A stretch of DNA of 64,000 nt from Nesterenkonia xinjiangensis (lineage in GTDB: Bacteria > Actinomycetota > Actinomycetes > Actinomycetales > Micrococcaceae), in the NCBI RefSeq assembly GCF_013410745.1, contig NZ_JACCFY010000001.1:3162001-3226000 (forward strand), written 5' to 3'. The position numbers and the translations under genes were made by a program. Positions 47,506-58,491 of this stretch are shown here, one piece after another (the first letter of the stretch is position 1; every line of letters begins with the position of its first letter). The notes beneath the pieces are model-generated. The model had not been told where the DNA came from and ran no database searches. It saw nothing but the letters and a program-made list of their open reading frames with translations.

Positions 47506-48480
47506 GTGAGCAAGGACGCAGAGATCACCTTCGCAGAGCACGACGAGAATTTCCGCGCTGGGTTCGCCAGCTTCGTGGGGCGGCCCAATGCGGGGAAGTC
47601 CACGCTGACCAACGCACTGGTCGGCGCGAAGGTGGCGATCACCTCCTCGAAGCCGCAGACCACTCGGCACACGATCCGCGGCATCGTGCACCGGTCCGAC
47701 GCGCAGCTGGTGCTCGTCGACACCCCGGGCCTGCACCGGCCGCGCACTCTGCTCGGGCAGCGGCTCAACGACCTGGTCGTCGACACGCTCTCCGAAGTGG
47801 ACGTCGTCGGCTTCTGCCTGCCTGCCGACCAGAAGATCGGCCCGGGAGACCGGTTCATCGCGGGGCAGCTCACGAAGCTGCCGCACAAGCCGGTCGTCGC
47901 TCTGGTCACCAAGACCGACACCGTGCCGCGGGACTCTCTGGCCGAGCAGCTGATGGCCGTGGACCAGCTCGGCCGTGAGCATCTGGCGGGGGAGGGGAAG
48001 CAGGCTGACGGCTTCGCCGCGATCATCCCGGTCTCGGCCGTCGCGGGCGAGCAGACTGATGTGGTGGCGGACGAGCTGGTGTCCATGATGCCGCTGTCCC
48101 CGCCGCTGTATCCGGAGGGTGAGCTGACGGATGAGCCGGAGGCCGTGATGGTCGCCGAGCTGGTGCGTGAGGCGGCCCTCGAGGACGTCCGCGACGAGCT
48201 GCCGCATTCGATCGCGGTGGTCGTCGACGAGATGATCCCGCGTGAAGGGCGTCCGGAGGGTCGGCCGCTGCTCGACGTGCACGTCAGCATCCATGTGGAG
48301 CGTGACTCCCAGAAGGCCATCATCATCGGCCGCGCGGGGTCCCGGCTGCGCGCCATCGGCACGGCGGCCCGCGAGGGGATCTCGAAGCTGCTGGGCACCC
48401 CGGTCTACCTGGACCTCCACGTCAAAGTCACCAAGGACTGGCAGCGCGATGCGAAGAAGCTGGGTCGGCTGGGCTTCTGA
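47506..48480 (+). CDS. era: GTPase Era
   Basis: A GTPase that binds the 3' end of 16S rRNA and checks 30S maturation, 324 residues. G1 GRPNAGKST (25-33), switch TTRHTIRG, G3 DTPGLHRP, G4 TKTD, then a KH domain with the HVSIHVERDSQKAIIIGRAGSRLRAIG signature. A 20-residue acidic N-terminal extension. GTG start behind GGCAGGAGCAGC. Same pathway as the YbeY just upstream. Confidence 0.96.
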   Translation: MSKDAEITFAEHDENFRAGFASFVGRPNAGKSTLTNALVGAKVAITSSKPQTTRHTIRGIVHRSDAQLVLVDTPGLHRPRTLLGQRLNDLVVDTLSEVDVVGFCLPADQKIGPGDRFIAGQLTKLPHKPVVALVTKTDTVPRDSLAEQLMAVDQLGREHLAGEGKQADGFAAIIPVSAVAGEQTDVVADELVSMMPLSPPLYPEGELTDEPEAVMVAELVREAALEDVRDELPHSIAVVVDEMIPREGRPEGRPLLDVHVSIHVERDSQKAIIIGRAGSRLRAIGTAAREGISKLLGTPVYLDLHVKVTKDWQRDAKKLGRLGF

Positions 48481-48556
48481 CCAGGGCCTCCGCGGGGGCG
48501 TCGTCCACAGTGTGGAACGTTCCGAGACGGTCCTGGGCAGGTCTGGGCCGACGTGC

Positions 48557-48562
48557 TAGCGT
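48557..48562 (+). promoter_or_regulatory. -10 box of the leuA leader transcript
   Basis: TAGCGT lies 7 bases before the GTG at 48570, giving a leaderless short reading frame and a leuA 5' leader of about 195 bases. Confidence 0.45.
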
Positions 48563-48569
48563 GAGTGAT

Positions 48570-48671
48570 GTGCAGAACATGGCCACCGCCCCGCGTCTAC
48601 GTCAGCTTCTCCGCCGCAGCGGGGACCAGCTGGCGCGCGTGCAGCACATCATCCACGGCGCAGCATCCTGA
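48570..48671 (+). CDS. candidate leucine leader peptide upstream of leuA
   Basis: A 33-codon open frame begins with GTG 7 bases after a -10 box and ends TGA at 48669-48671. It encodes MQNMATAPRLRQLLRRSGDQ... and then 13 more residues. Three leucines in the RLRQLL stretch use CTA, CTT and CTC, codons rare here, where CTG predominates. A nested hairpin (48673-48730) follows directly. This is the layout of a leucine-responsive leader. In many actinobacteria a conserved pseudoknot, the LEU element, has been described upstream of leuA; the two views could be compatible. In-frame starts at 48561 (GTG) or 48579 (ATG) are alternatives. Confidence 0.5.
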   Translation: MQNMATAPRLRQLLRRSGDQLARVQHIIHGAAS

Positions 48672-48672
48672 C

Positions 48673-48730
48673 AAGCCGAACCTCGTTGCGGAGTCTCCAC
48701 CCCCGGTCCTGCTGACCGGCGTCTCGGCTT
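48673..48730 (+). promoter_or_regulatory. nested hairpin of the leuA leader (attenuator-like)
   Basis: AAGCCGA (48673-48679) pairs with TCGGCTT (48724-48730) and encloses a second hairpin CCGGTC-CTGCT-GACCGG (48703-48719). It starts one base after the leader-peptide stop and ends 33 bases before the leuA ATG. No T run follows, so control of translation or Rho-type termination is more likely than classical attenuation. Confidence 0.45.
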
Positions 48731-48760
48731 GATGCCCGCACTCTCACGACCCAAGGATGA

Positions 48761-50506
<1,746 letters not shown>

Positions 50507-50515
50507 ACTCGATCT

Positions 50516-51256
50516 GTGGCCGGATCGACCTTCGCCTCGCGCAGCTATCGCGACACCGCACTGGTCCTCCGCACCCGGGACCTGGGTGAGGCGGACCGCA
50601 TCATCACGATGCTGACCGCCTCCCACGGCCTGGTCCGGGGGGTGGCCAAAGGGGTGCGCCGGACCTCCTCGAAGTTCGGCGCCACCGTGGAGCCCTTCAT
50701 GGTCGCCGATGTGCAGCTCGTCCACGGCCGCAGCCTGGACATCGTCACCCAGGCGATCTCCCAGGGCTCCTACGGAGCCATGATCGTCGCTGACTATGAC
50801 AAGTACACCGCCGCGAACATCATGGCGGAGGCCGCCGAGCGGCTCACCGAGTCGGAGGGGCTGGACAGCCGACCCCAGTTCCGTCTCCTGCACGGTGCCC
50901 TCTCGGCGCTGGCCCGCGGTGTCCATGAGCCGGACCTGGTGCTCAACTCGTATCTGCTGCGTGCACTGAGCACCGCCGGCTGGGCGGTGACCTGGACGTC
51001 CTGTGTGGCGTGCGGCCGGCCCGGCCCCCAGCCCGGGTTCCATGCTGCGCTCGGCGGTCCGGTGTGCGACGACTGCCGTCCTCCGGGGACCCGCCAGATC
51101 ACGGCGGGGACCGCGGACCTCTTGCACGCCCTGCAGCAGGGCTCCTGGCAGGTCGCGCGATCCGCCGACCGGCAGGCGCGTCACGAGGCCGGCGGCGTGG
51201 TCACCAGCTACGTCCAGCACCACCTCGAGCGCAGGCTCAGCTCGCTCGGGAGATAA
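50516..51256 (+). CDS. recO: DNA repair protein RecO
   Basis: A mediator of the RecFOR recombination pathway that anneals DNA and loads RecA, 246 residues. N-terminal OB fold ([20 protein letters not shown]), helical domain, and a zinc site of two CxxC pairs (CVAC near 162 and CDDC near 184). GTG start 6 bases after a -10 box. Ends TAA, and the uppS start follows within 9 bases, the same recO-uppS pair as Rv2362c-Rv2361c. Confidence 0.94.
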   Translation: MAGSTFASRSYRDTALVLRTRDLGEADRIITMLTASHGLVRGVAKGVRRTSSKFGATVEPFMVADVQLVHGRSLDIVTQAISQGSYGAMIVADYDKYTAANIMAEAAERLTESEGLDSRPQFRLLHGALSALARGVHEPDLVLNSYLLRALSTAGWAVTWTSCVACGRPGPQPGFHAALGGPVCDDCRPPGTRQITAGTADLLHALQQGSWQVARSADRQARHEAGGVVTSYVQHHLERRLSSLGR

Positions 51257-51257
51257 T
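51252..51257 (+). promoter_or_regulatory. -10-like box of uppS
   Basis: GATAAT overlapping the recO stop, 7 bases before the ATG at 51265. It favours 51265 over the in-frame ATG at 51256. Confidence 0.45.
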
Positions 51258-51264
51258 GGAGCCC

Positions 51265-52131
51265 ATGGCATCACAGCGCAGCGCACACCGGCGCCCGTAC
51301 TCCGACCCCTGGCCCCACCGTGACGGCGCCCGGCCGCCGCTCCTGCCCGAGGAGCTGGTCCCGCGCCACGTGGCCGTCGTCATGGACGGCAACGGGCGCT
51401 GGGCCAACCAGCGTGGACTGCCCCGCACCGAAGGACACCGCGCGGGCGAGGGCTCACTGATGGAGGTGATGGCCGGAGCGATCGAGGCCGGCGTCGACCA
51501 TGTCTCCGTCTACGGGTTCTCCACGGAGAACTGGAAGCGTTCCCCCGAAGAGGTGCGCTTCATCATGAGCTACTCCCGGGACGTGCTGCGCCGCCAGCGG
51601 GACGTGCTGCACGACTGGGGCGTGAGGATCCGCTGGAACGGCCGACGTCCGAAGCTGTGGAACTCGGTGATCCGCGAGCTGGAGGCCGCGGAGGAGATGA
51701 CCCGTGACAATGACCGCTGCACCCTCACCATGTGCGTCAACTATGGCGGGCGTGCGGAGATCACCGACGCGGTGAGGCGCATCGCGCAGAAGGCGGCCGC
51801 GGGCGAGCTGAACCCCGCGCGCATCCGGGAGTCGACGATCGCCGCCCACCTCGATGAGCCGGACCTGCCCGACGTCGACCTGTTCCTGCGCAGCTCGGGG
51901 GAGCAGCGGCTCTCCAACTTCCTGCTCTGGCAGTCCGCCTACGCGGAGATGGTCTTTCTCGACGTGCTCTGGCCCGATGTGGACCGCACCACCCTGTGGC
52001 ATGCCCTCGAGCTCTACGCCCAGCGTGATCGGCGCTACGGCGCCGCCGTGGACCGGGTGTCCCGCTCGGCCCGTTCGGCCGGCTCCGCCGGGGCGGCGGA
52101 CTCTGCCGGGACCTCGGTCTCCGGTCCGTAG
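51265..52131 (+). CDS. uppS: (2Z,6E)-polyprenyl (decaprenyl/undecaprenyl) diphosphate synthase
   Basis: A cis-prenyltransferase making the lipid carrier for cell-wall synthesis, 288 residues. [12 protein letters not shown] contains catalytic Asp41; [10 protein letters not shown], and [20 protein letters not shown], which binds IPP, are present. The last 25 residues are a low-complexity Ala/Ser/Gly tail whose codons overlap the end of the opposite-strand hydrolase gene. Works in the same lipid cycle as UppP encoded at 9.4 kb. Confidence 0.95.
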   Translation: MASQRSAHRRPYSDPWPHRDGARPPLLPEELVPRHVAVVMDGNGRWANQRGLPRTEGHRAGEGSLMEVMAGAIEAGVDHVSVYGFSTENWKRSPEEVRFIMSYSRDVLRRQRDVLHDWGVRIRWNGRRPKLWNSVIRELEAAEEMTRDNDRCTLTMCVNYGGRAEITDAVRRIAQKAAAGELNPARIRESTIAAHLDEPDLPDVDLFLRSSGEQRLSNFLLWQSAYAEMVFLDVLWPDVDRTTLWHALELYAQRDRRYGAAVDRVSRSARSAGSAGAADSAGTSVSGP

Positions 52132-53174
52132 GCGCGCAGCCAGCGCAGCACCTCTCCGAACGCCTGCCGACGGACCGGCTCGGGCGAGGCGAAGACATCG
52201 TGCATCGCGCGGCGCAGCCGGACGACGGTGACCCGGCTTCCCAGCTTCACCGCGCGGCGGGCGAGCAGCTCGACGTCGAGCACCGTGTCGGACTCCAGGA
52301 GCTGCTCATTCCACTGTCTGCTGTAGACGGTCTGTGTGGAGAGCAGGACCAGCACGGGGATCTCCAGGGACAGCCCCTCATGGACCTGTCGGTGCCCGGC
52401 GAGGACCGCGCGCAGCCAGCCCGCCGACATCCGGAAGGACTTCCGCGGCCGCCAGAGCGGATGCAGCGTCCACTCACCCTGGGCCTGGTCCGAGAGCGAC
52501 TGCCAGTAGTTGTCCACTCGCGGGACCCGCAGCGGGCGGCGCGGGTTGAGGTGGCTCAGCGGCGCGAGAAGGCCCTCCACCGCGGTCCGGGCGGCGGCAT
52601 CCCCGGGAAGTTCCAGCCACGGGCTGTTCAGCACCAGGGCCGAGGCCTCACCTGGGTGCCGGTGCGCCCACAGCGCGGCGACCAGCCCTCCGGTGGAGTG
52701 CCCGTGGATCACCGGTGCCGGAGCTCGGGGATGCTCCTGGCGCATCACGGCGAGCGCCGCCTCGAGGTCCGCGTCATACTCGACGAGATCGTCGATGTAC
52801 CCGGGGGTCTGCCAGGCGCGCAGGCTCCTGCCGTATCTGCGCAGGTCCAGCGCGTAGAAGGGGCGGCCCTGAGCCGCGAAGGCCTCGGCCAGCGGACGGT
52901 TGTAGAAGTAGTCGGACCAGCCGTGCAGGTGCAGCACCGGGGCGCGCGGGACCCCGTCGAAGCGGGCGGCATGGTCGGAGTCGAGCCCCGGCACGGAACC
53001 GTCCTCACCGTCGTGGCGCACCAGGGTCGCACTGATCGGCCCCTCCTCGTCCTCGCCCAGCGGCAGCGTGCGTCGCACGCAGCCGGGGAGCACATCGGGG
53101 ACCCACTGACCTGCGGGGGAGTCCTCGAGCAGCTCCTGCTGCGGGACTGTCGGGGTGATGTCGGTGTGCGCCAT
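52035..53174 (-). CDS. alpha/beta hydrolase
   Basis: A 379-residue alpha/beta-hydrolase-fold protein, monoacylglycerol lipase/lysophospholipase-like. Nucleophile elbow [10 protein letters not shown] (Ser in GHSTG), oxyanion strand [27 protein letters not shown] and a terminal His region ([10 protein letters not shown]). The substrate is unknown. The ATG at 53174 lies 6 bases after minus-strand TACTAT. The C-terminal Ala/Glu-rich tail overlaps uppS by 97 bases in antiparallel orientation. It is divergent from pyrD. Confidence 0.85.
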   Translation of the reverse strand: MAHTDITPTVPQQELLEDSPAGQWVPDVLPGCVRRTLPLGEDEEGPISATLVRHDGEDGSVPGLDSDHAARFDGVPRAPVLHLHGWSDYFYNRPLAEAFAAQGRPFYALDLRRYGRSLRAWQTPGYIDDLVEYDADLEAALAVMRQEHPRAPAPVIHGHSTGGLVAALWAHRHPGEASALVLNSPWLELPGDAAARTAVEGLLAPLSHLNPRRPLRVPRVDNYWQSLSDQAQGEWTLHPLWRPRKSFRMSAGWLRAVLAGHRQVHEGLSLEIPVLVLLSTQTVYSRQWNEQLLESDTVLDVELLARRAVKLGSRVTVVRLRRAMHDVFASPEPVRRQAFGEVLRWLRAYGPETEVPAESAAPAEPAERAERDTRSTAAP

Positions 53175-53180
53175 GGATCC

Positions 53181-53186
53181 ATAGTA
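53181..53186 (-). promoter_or_regulatory. -10 box of the alpha/beta hydrolase gene (leaderless)
   Basis: Minus-strand TACTAT, 6 bases before the ATG at 53174. Confidence 0.6.
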
Positions 53187-53226
53187 GGGAGTCGTCGACG
53201 CCGCGGCCATCGAGGCACCGGCGGCA

Positions 53227-53232
53227 TAGGAT
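53227..53232 (+). promoter_or_regulatory. -10 box of pyrD (leaderless)
   Basis: TAGGAT, 6 bases before the ATG at 53239. Confidence 0.6.
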
Positions 53233-53238
53233 GGCATC

Positions 53239-54441
53239 ATGCGACGTGATCCCCTCCCGGGCGCCGGACCGGCCGCCGAGACCCGCCCAGATGCCCTCTA
53301 CTCCGCCGTGTTCCGTGGGGTGCTCTCCCGGATGGACCCGGAGGACGCCCACCACCTGGCCGTGCGGGGGCTGCGCGCCGCCCACGCGCTGGGGATCACC
53401 CGGGTGCTGGAACGGATGACTCGCCCGGATCCGTCGCTGGCTCGTGAGGTGCTGGGGCACCGCTGGCCCTCTCCCTTCGGACTCGCCGCCGGCTTCGACA
53501 AGGGCGCGATCGCGGTGCTGCCGCTCGCCGCGCTGGGCTTCGGGCATGTGGAGATCGGCACGGTCACGGCCCAGGCTCAGCCGGGCAGTCCGCGGCCGCG
53601 GATGTTCCGGCTGGTGAAGGACCGTGCCCTGATCAACCGGATGGGCTTCAACAACGACGGCGCCGAGGAGGTGCGGCACCGGCTGGACGAGACGCGTCGC
53701 CGCATCGAGGACCTCAAAGCCGCCGGTCGCCATGCGCCGGTGGTCGGGGTGAACATCGGCAAGACCAAGGTCACGCCGCTGGACGACGCCGTGGAGGACT
53801 ACCTGATCTCCACCCGCAGGCTCGCGCCGGTGGCGGACTACCTGGTGGTCAACGTGTCCTCGCCGAACACCCCGGGGCTGCGCCAGCTCCAGGACATCGA
53901 GGCTCTGCGGCCGCTGCTCGAGGCGGTGGCCCGGGAGGCGGACTCAGTGGCGCGTCGGCACGTCCCGCTGCTGGTCAAGATCGCTCCGGACCTGGCGGAC
54001 GACGACGTCGACGCTGTCGCCGATCTGGTGGCGGACCTCAGGCTGGACGGAGTGATCGCCACGAACACGACCATCTCGCGGGACGGGCTGCAGACCCCGG
54101 TCTCCGTGGTGGAGGCCGCCGGGGCCGGCGGGCTCAGCGGCCCGGTGCTCGCCGAGCGGGCGGTCGCCGTGCTGAGCCGGCTGCGCGCCCGCCTGCCGGA
54201 GCAGACCGTGGTGATCTCCGTCGGAGGAGTGGTGAGCGCCGCCGACGTCGCTGAGCGACTCCGGTCGGGAGCCGATCTCGTCCAGGGCTACAGCGCCTTC
54301 ATCTACCAGGGGCCCTTCTGGGTCCGGGGGATCAACCGCGGCCTGGCCGCGATGGCGCCGGACCGGCTCAGGAGGGGAACTCGCCGCGGCCGACCAGGGG
54401 CTTCGGCAGCCGCAGACGGCGGATCTGCAGGGCACGCATGA
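53239..54441 (+). CDS. pyrD: dihydroorotate dehydrogenase (quinone), class 2
   Basis: A membrane-associated FMN enzyme of pyrimidine synthesis, 400 residues. The N-terminal helical part (10-60) marks class 2, which passes electrons to menaquinone. Visible motifs: FGLAAGFDKGAIAV, RLVKDRALINRMGFNNDGA, VVNVSSPNTPGLRQLQ (catalytic Ser region), and VISVGGVVSAADVAERLRSGADLVQGYSAF. The last 30 residues are a basic/Gly/Ala tail beyond the usual end, overlapping the opposite-strand DUF3043 gene by 74 bases. Confidence 0.94.
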   Translation: MRRDPLPGAGPAAETRPDALYSAVFRGVLSRMDPEDAHHLAVRGLRAAHALGITRVLERMTRPDPSLAREVLGHRWPSPFGLAAGFDKGAIAVLPLAALGFGHVEIGTVTAQAQPGSPRPRMFRLVKDRALINRMGFNNDGAEEVRHRLDETRRRIEDLKAAGRHAPVVGVNIGKTKVTPLDDAVEDYLISTRRLAPVADYLVVNVSSPNTPGLRQLQDIEALRPLLEAVAREADSVARRHVPLLVKIAPDLADDDVDAVADLVADLRLDGVIATNTTISRDGLQTPVSVVEAAGAGGLSGPVLAERAVAVLSRLRARLPEQTVVISVGGVVSAADVAERLRSGADLVQGYSAFIYQGPFWVRGINRGLAAMAPDRLRRGTRRGRPGASAAADGGSAGHA

Positions 54442-54979
54442 TGGCGTAGAAGCGGATGCCCTTCTCCTTCTCGCCGAAGCGCTCCTCGATCTTGCGGCGC
54501 ACGCTCCTGGCGACCCACCAGCACTCGACGAGGACGACGAGCACCAGCAGCCAGAGGAACTGGCTCATCACGATGCGCAGCTGCTCCGGGACGGCCAGGG
54601 AGATGAAGAGGAACAGGAGGACGACGATGAGCATCCACTCGCCCACGCCGGTGCGGGCGTCGATCCAGTCCCGCACGAAACGGCGTTGGGGGCCGCGGTC
54701 ACGCACCGGCAGGTAGCGCTCGTCGCCGGTCTCCATGGCGATGCGCTGCTTCTCCCTCAGCTGGCGAGTACGCTCACGCTGCGTCTGGCGGGCGACCTTC
54801 CGGTCGTTCGGCACCAGGGGCCGCCGGCGTGCGGCGACCTGGTCCTTCCGCCTCGGCGTGGGCTGGCCCTTGGGCTGCGGGGGGCGCCTCTCCTCCGCCT
54901 CGCGTGCCTCCTGCTCGGCACGTTCGGCATCACGACGGGCGACCTCGGCCTCTTCCTGCTTCTTCTTTCGTCCTAGCAC
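54368..54979 (-). CDS. DUF3043 family membrane protein
   Basis: A 203-residue actinobacterial protein of unknown function. Residues 1-85 are highly charged and probably coiled (MLGRKKKQEEAEVARRDAER, RKVARQTQRERTRQLREKQR). Then ERYLPVRDRGPQRRFVRDWID, the family signature, and two transmembrane segments (about 114-132 and 138-158), with a charged tail EERFGEKEKGIRFYAIMR. The GTG at 54979 is 6 bases after minus-strand TAGACT. The end overlaps pyrD. Confidence 0.85.
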   Translation of the reverse strand: MLGRKKKQEEAEVARRDAERAEQEAREAEERRPPQPKGQPTPRRKDQVAARRRPLVPNDRKVARQTQRERTRQLREKQRIAMETGDERYLPVRDRGPQRRFVRDWIDARTGVGEWMLIVVLLFLFISLAVPEQLRIVMSQFLWLLVLVVLVECWWVARSVRRKIEERFGEKEKGIRFYAIMRALQIRRLRLPKPLVGRGEFPS

Positions 54980-54985
54980 CGCACC

Positions 54986-54991
54986 AGTCTA
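54986..54991 (-). promoter_or_regulatory. -10 box of the DUF3043 gene (leaderless)
   Basis: Minus-strand TAGACT, 6 bases before the GTG at 54979. Confidence 0.55.
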
Positions 54992-55022
54992 CCGGGAATG
55001 ATCAGGAACACCTCCGGCGTTG

Positions 55023-55028
55023 ATACGG
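55023..55028 (+). promoter_or_regulatory. -10 box of the erpA-like gene
   Basis: TACGGT, about 57 bases before the ATG at 55086; a leader with GAAGAGG precedes the start. Confidence 0.4.
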
Positions 55029-55085
55029 TGAAGAGCAAGAGACCGACCCAGCCCGACACTCGTCGAGATCGGAAGAGGTGCACGG

Positions 55086-55508
55086 ATGAGCACTCCCACC
55101 CAGGACACAGCGCAGGACACAGCACAGGACCCGGTCCAGGAGACCGTCCAGGAGACCCCGGGCACTGTGGAGGGGCACAAGCCGCACCAGGTCGCACTGA
55201 CCGAGAGTGCGGCCCAGAAGGTGGCCTCGCTGCTCGAGCAGGAAGGTCGCCAGGACCTGCGGCTGCGCGTGGCCGTGCAGCCGGGCGGCTGCTCGGGCCT
55301 GATCTACCAGCTCTACTTCGACGAGCGCCTGCTCGACGGTGACGCGCTGCGTGAGTTCAGCGGCGTCCAGGTCGTCGTCGACAAGATGAGCGTCCCGTAT
55401 CTGGAGGGCGCGTCCATCGACTTCGAGGACTCCATCTCCAAGCAGGGCTTCACGATCGACAACCCCAATGCCGGAGGATCCTGCGCCTGCGGAGACTCCT
55501 TCCACTGA
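55086..55508 (+). CDS. erpA: iron-sulfur cluster insertion protein (HesB/IscA/ErpA type)
   Basis: An A-type carrier that delivers Fe-S clusters, 140 residues. The three cluster cysteines are Cys69 (in QPGGCSGLIY), Cys133 and Cys135 (in GGSCACGDSF). An N-terminal 28-residue extension is built of repeated QDTAQD/VQET units (DNA 55101-55158) and is probably disordered. Likely clients are nearby Fe-S proteins such as the Rieske subunit, but this is inference. Followed by hairpins; the respiratory genes begin 387 bases later. Confidence 0.93.
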   Translation: MSTPTQDTAQDTAQDPVQETVQETPGTVEGHKPHQVALTESAAQKVASLLEQEGRQDLRLRVAVQPGGCSGLIYQLYFDERLLDGDALREFSGVQVVVDKMSVPYLEGASIDFEDSISKQGFTIDNPNAGGSCACGDSFH

Positions 55509-55563
55509 GCTCACGACGGTCCCCGGATTCGTCATATTCATGACACGATCCGTCACCTGATCC

Positions 55564-55589
55564 GAGTCCCGGCCCCGGCGCCGGGACTC
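55564..55589 (+). terminator. hairpin after erpA
   Basis: GAGTCCCGGC (55564-55573) pairs with GCCGGGACTC (55580-55589), loop of 6. No T run follows; the next hairpin may complete termination. Confidence 0.5.
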
Positions 55590-55598
55590 CGTGACGAG

Positions 55599-55644
55599 AA
55601 CTCCGCCTGCGCCGCGTTTCTACGCGGTGTAGAAGCGGAGTTTT
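55599..55644 (+). terminator. second hairpin after erpA with T run
   Basis: AACTCCGC (55599-55606) pairs with GCGGAGTT (55635-55642), followed by TT and enclosing inner stems. The TTTT at 55641-55644 makes this the better terminator of the two. It also contains the TTCTAC-N5-GTAGAA palindrome. Confidence 0.5.
55618..55634. promoter_or_regulatory. palindrome TTCTAC-N5-GTAGAA upstream of ctaC
   Basis: Perfect 6-base arms with a 5-base spacer (GCGGT). Nearly the same element is found upstream of ctaE-qcr at 60780. It overlaps a terminator-like hairpin, so its role as a DNA site is uncertain. Confidence 0.4.
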
Positions 55645-55754
55645 CGTGCATCTGACCTGATCACCTCACCCCTCTCGGCGGCCTCGCCACAGCCCCCGGG
55701 GCTGCCTTCCTGCACTCGTGGCCGTGTCATAGCCGCCGGGTGCGGGGAGCGAAC

Positions 55755-55771
55755 TACTACAGTTGGTAGTA
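55755..55771. promoter_or_regulatory. palindrome TACTAC-N5-GTAGTA at the ctaC promoter
   Basis: Perfect 6-base arms with spacer AGTTG, overlapping a likely ctaC -10 (TAATCT, 55770-55775). The position suits a repressor operator. Confidence 0.45.
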
Positions 55772-55894
55772 ATCTTGTCGTCGAAGCGTCCAAGGCCGTC
55801 CAGCGGTGCTCGTCCACGCGTGACCAGCAGCTCTGCGGGCGGCCCCATAACGTGCCGATCGCATTCGCACACCGAGGAAGAGGAAGGGCCGTCT

Positions 55895-56764
55895 GTGAGT
55901 TCGCAGAAACGAACCGGCAGCCGAGGCCAGCGCGCCGTCAAGGGGATGGCGCTGGCCAGCGCGGCGGCACTGGTGCTGACGGGCTGTTCGGAGCAGGTCC
56001 AGCGTGGCTGGCTCCCCGGCAGTCGTGAGACCACCAGCAACACTGCTGAATTGACCGACCTGTGGGTCAACTCCTGGATCGCGGCTCTGGCCGTCGGCCT
56101 GCTGACCTGGGGTCTCATGCTCTGGTGCATGGTGGCCTACCGGCGTCGCAAGGGGGAGACGGGATACCCGCGCCAGCTGGCGTACAACATCCCGCTCGAG
56201 ATCATGTACACCATCGTGCCGCTGGTCATGGTGGGGGTCCTGTTCTTCTACACCGATCAGGTGCAGCGCTCCGTGGACGAGGCCCATGCAGACCCGGACC
56301 TCGTCGTCGACGTCCGCGGCAAGCAGTGGGCCTGGGACTTCAACTACAGCTATGACGGCGACGAGCGCTACTTCGCCGGCACGCAGGCCCACCTCACCGG
56401 TGAGGAGGGCGTGCGCGAGCAGCTCCCCACCCTGTACCTGCCGGTCGACCAGTCAGTGACGTTCGAGCTGAACTCGCGTGATGTGATCCACTCGTTCTGG
56501 ATCCCCGCGTTCCTGCAGAAGCGTGACATGATCCCGGGCCGCACCACCGAGATCCACCTGACTCCGCAGGAGGAGGGCAGCTTCGACGGCAAGTGCGCCG
56601 AGCTCTGCGGCGAGTACCACTCTGAGATGCTGTTCACCGTGGAGGTCGTCTCCGAGCAGGAGTTCCGCGACTACCTCGAGACCCTGCCCGAGGGTCACCT
56701 GGGTGACGAGTACGACCGGAACATCAATCTTCACGACGACGTGACTGCGACCGAAGGGGACTGA
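55895..56764 (+). CDS. ctaC: cytochrome c oxidase subunit II
   Basis: The CuA-carrying subunit of the aa3 oxidase, 289 residues. A signal peptide with lipobox LTGC (Cys31) indicates a lipoprotein N-terminus. Two transmembrane helices (about 62-84 and 106-126) precede the periplasmic cupredoxin domain with [14 protein letters not shown] and the CuA ligands in [12 protein letters not shown]. The GTG at 55895 follows GAGGAAGGG; longer in-frame starts would destroy the signal peptide. First gene of ctaC-ctaD-ctaF. Confidence 0.95.
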   Translation: MSSQKRTGSRGQRAVKGMALASAAALVLTGCSEQVQRGWLPGSRETTSNTAELTDLWVNSWIAALAVGLLTWGLMLWCMVAYRRRKGETGYPRQLAYNIPLEIMYTIVPLVMVGVLFFYTDQVQRSVDEAHADPDLVVDVRGKQWAWDFNYSYDGDERYFAGTQAHLTGEEGVREQLPTLYLPVDQSVTFELNSRDVIHSFWIPAFLQKRDMIPGRTTEIHLTPQEEGSFDGKCAELCGEYHSEMLFTVEVVSEQEFRDYLETLPEGHLGDEYDRNINLHDDVTATEGD

Positions 56765-56766
56765 TC

Positions 56767-58491
56767 GTGGCGACCTACGAATACACCGCTGACGAACGCG
56801 CGGTAGAGTCGCGCGTCGTGCCCCGGTCCAAGGGCCGGATCGTCGTGAACTGGCTGACGACCACCGATCACAAGACGATCGGGTACATGTACCTGATCGC
56901 CTCGTTCCTGTTCTTCTGCATCGGCGGCGTGATGGCGCTGATCATCCGCGCCGAGCTCTTCGAGCCGGGCATGCAGTTCCTGCAGACCAAGGAGCAGTAC
57001 AACCAGCTGTTCACCATGCACGGCACGGTGATGCTGCTGATGTTCGCGACTCCGCTGTTCGCGGGCTTCGCCAATGTCATCATGCCGCTGCAGATCGGTG
57101 CTCCGGACGTCGCGTTCCCGCGGCTCAACGCTCTGGCGTTCTGGTTCTTCCTCTTCGGCTCGCTGATCGCCGTCTCCGGCTTCCTCACCCCGCAGGGTGC
57201 CGCCTCCTTCGGCTGGTTCGCCTATGCGCCGCTCTCCGACACCACCTATTCGCCGGGGGTCGGGGGAGACCTGTGGGTGTTCGGCCTGGCGCTGTCCGGC
57301 TTCGGCACCATCATGGGTGGCGTCAACTTCATCACCACGATCATCTGCATGCGTGCTCCCGGCATGACCATGTGGCGCATGCCGATCTTCACCTGGAACA
57401 CGCTGATCACGGCGATCCTGATCCTGATGGCGTTCCCGCCGCTGGCGGCCGCGTTGTTCGGCCTGGGCCTGGACCGTCGCTTCGGCGGCCACATCTTCGA
57501 TCCGGAGTCCGGCGGCGCCATCCTGTGGCAGCACCTGTTCTGGTTCTTCGGGCATCCCGAGGTCTACATCATCGCCCTGCCGTTCTTCGGCATCATCTCG
57601 GAGATCCTGCCGGTGTTCAGCCGCAAACCGATCTTCGGGTACAAGGGGCTGGTCTACGCGACGATCGCGATCGCCGCCCTGTCGGTGACCGTGTGGGCGC
57701 ACCACATGTATGTCACCGGCGCGGTCATGCTGCCGTTCTTCGCCCTGATGACCATGCTCATCGCGGTCCCCACGGGAGTGAAGTTCTTCAACTGGATCGG
57801 CACGATGTGGCGGGGCTCGATCACCTTCGAGACACCCATGCTGTGGAGCCTGGGCTTCCTGGTCACGTTCCTGTTCGGCGGCCTGACCGGCATCATCCTG
57901 GCCTCCCCGCCGCTGGACTTCCACCTCTCCGACACCTATTTCGTGGTGGCGCACTTCCACTACGTGGTCTTCGGCACCGTGGTCTTCGCGATGTTCGCCG
58001 GCTTCTACTTCTGGTGGCCGAAGTGGACCGGCAAGATGCTCAACGAACGTCTGGGCAAGATCAACTTCTGGATGCTGTTCGTCGGCTTCCACGGCACGTT
58101 CATGATCCAGCACTGGCTGGGCGTGATGGGCATGCCGCGGCGTTATGCCGACTACATGGTCGAGGATGGGTTCACCGCGATGAATCAGTTCTCCACGGTC
58201 TTCTCGATGATCCTCGGCGCCTCCCTGATCCCGTTCTTCTGGAACGTCTGGATCACTCACCGCAAGGGCAAAAAGGTCCTGGTCGACGACCCGTGGGGCT
58301 TCGGAGGCTCCTTGGAGTGGGCGACGTCGTGCCCGCCGCCGCGGCACAACTTCTACTCCCTGCCGCGCATCCGTTCGGAGCGTCCGGCACTGGACCTGCA
58401 CCACCCGGAGCTCTCCGACAGGCACAGCCTGCACACTCCGGCGGGCAAGGTCTTCGGCCCCGCTGACCAGAAGGACAAGGCAGGTATCTGA
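56767..58491 (+). CDS. ctaD: cytochrome c oxidase subunit I
   Basis: The catalytic heme a/heme a3-CuB subunit of 574 residues with 12 transmembrane segments. [12 protein letters not shown] (heme a His), [14 protein letters not shown] (CuB His and the Tyr cross-link), HHMYVTG (CuB histidines), and [10 protein letters not shown] (heme a3 and a histidines) are all present. K- and D-channel segments look intact. GTG start 2 bases after ctaC. A soluble cytochrome c is not needed in the actinobacterial bcc-aa3 supercomplex. Confidence 0.97.
   Translation: MATYEYTADERAVESRVVPRSKGRIVVNWLTTTDHKTIGYMYLIASFLFFCIGGVMALIIRAELFEPGMQFLQTKEQYNQLFTMHGTVMLLMFATPLFAGFANVIMPLQIGAPDVAFPRLNALAFWFFLFGSLIAVSGFLTPQGAASFGWFAYAPLSDTTYSPGVGGDLWVFGLALSGFGTIMGGVNFITTIICMRAPGMTMWRMPIFTWNTLITAILILMAFPPLAAALFGLGLDRRFGGHIFDPESGGAILWQHLFWFFGHPEVYIIALPFFGIISEILPVFSRKPIFGYKGLVYATIAIAALSVTVWAHHMYVTGAVMLPFFALMTMLIAVPTGVKFFNWIGTMWRGSITFETPMLWSLGFLVTFLFGGLTGIILASPPLDFHLSDTYFVVAHFHYVVFGTVVFAMFAGFYFWWPKWTGKMLNERLGKINFWMLFVGFHGTFMIQHWLGVMGMPRRYADYMVEDGFTAMNQFSTVFSMILGASLIPFFWNVWITHRKGKKVLVDDPWGFGGSLEWATSCPPPRHNFYSLPRIRSERPALDLHHPELSDRHSLHTPAGKVFGPADQKDKAGI

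Larger units (their letters stand above)
55509..55894. other. 386-base non-coding region between erpA and ctaC
   Basis: It holds two hairpins near erpA, two CTAC-N5-GTAG palindromes (55618-55634 and 55755-55771), a possible -10 for ctaC (TAATCT at 55770-55775), and an untranslated leader of about 115 bases ending GAGGAAGAGGAAGGG before the ctaC GTG. No convincing gene on either strand. Confidence 0.6.
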
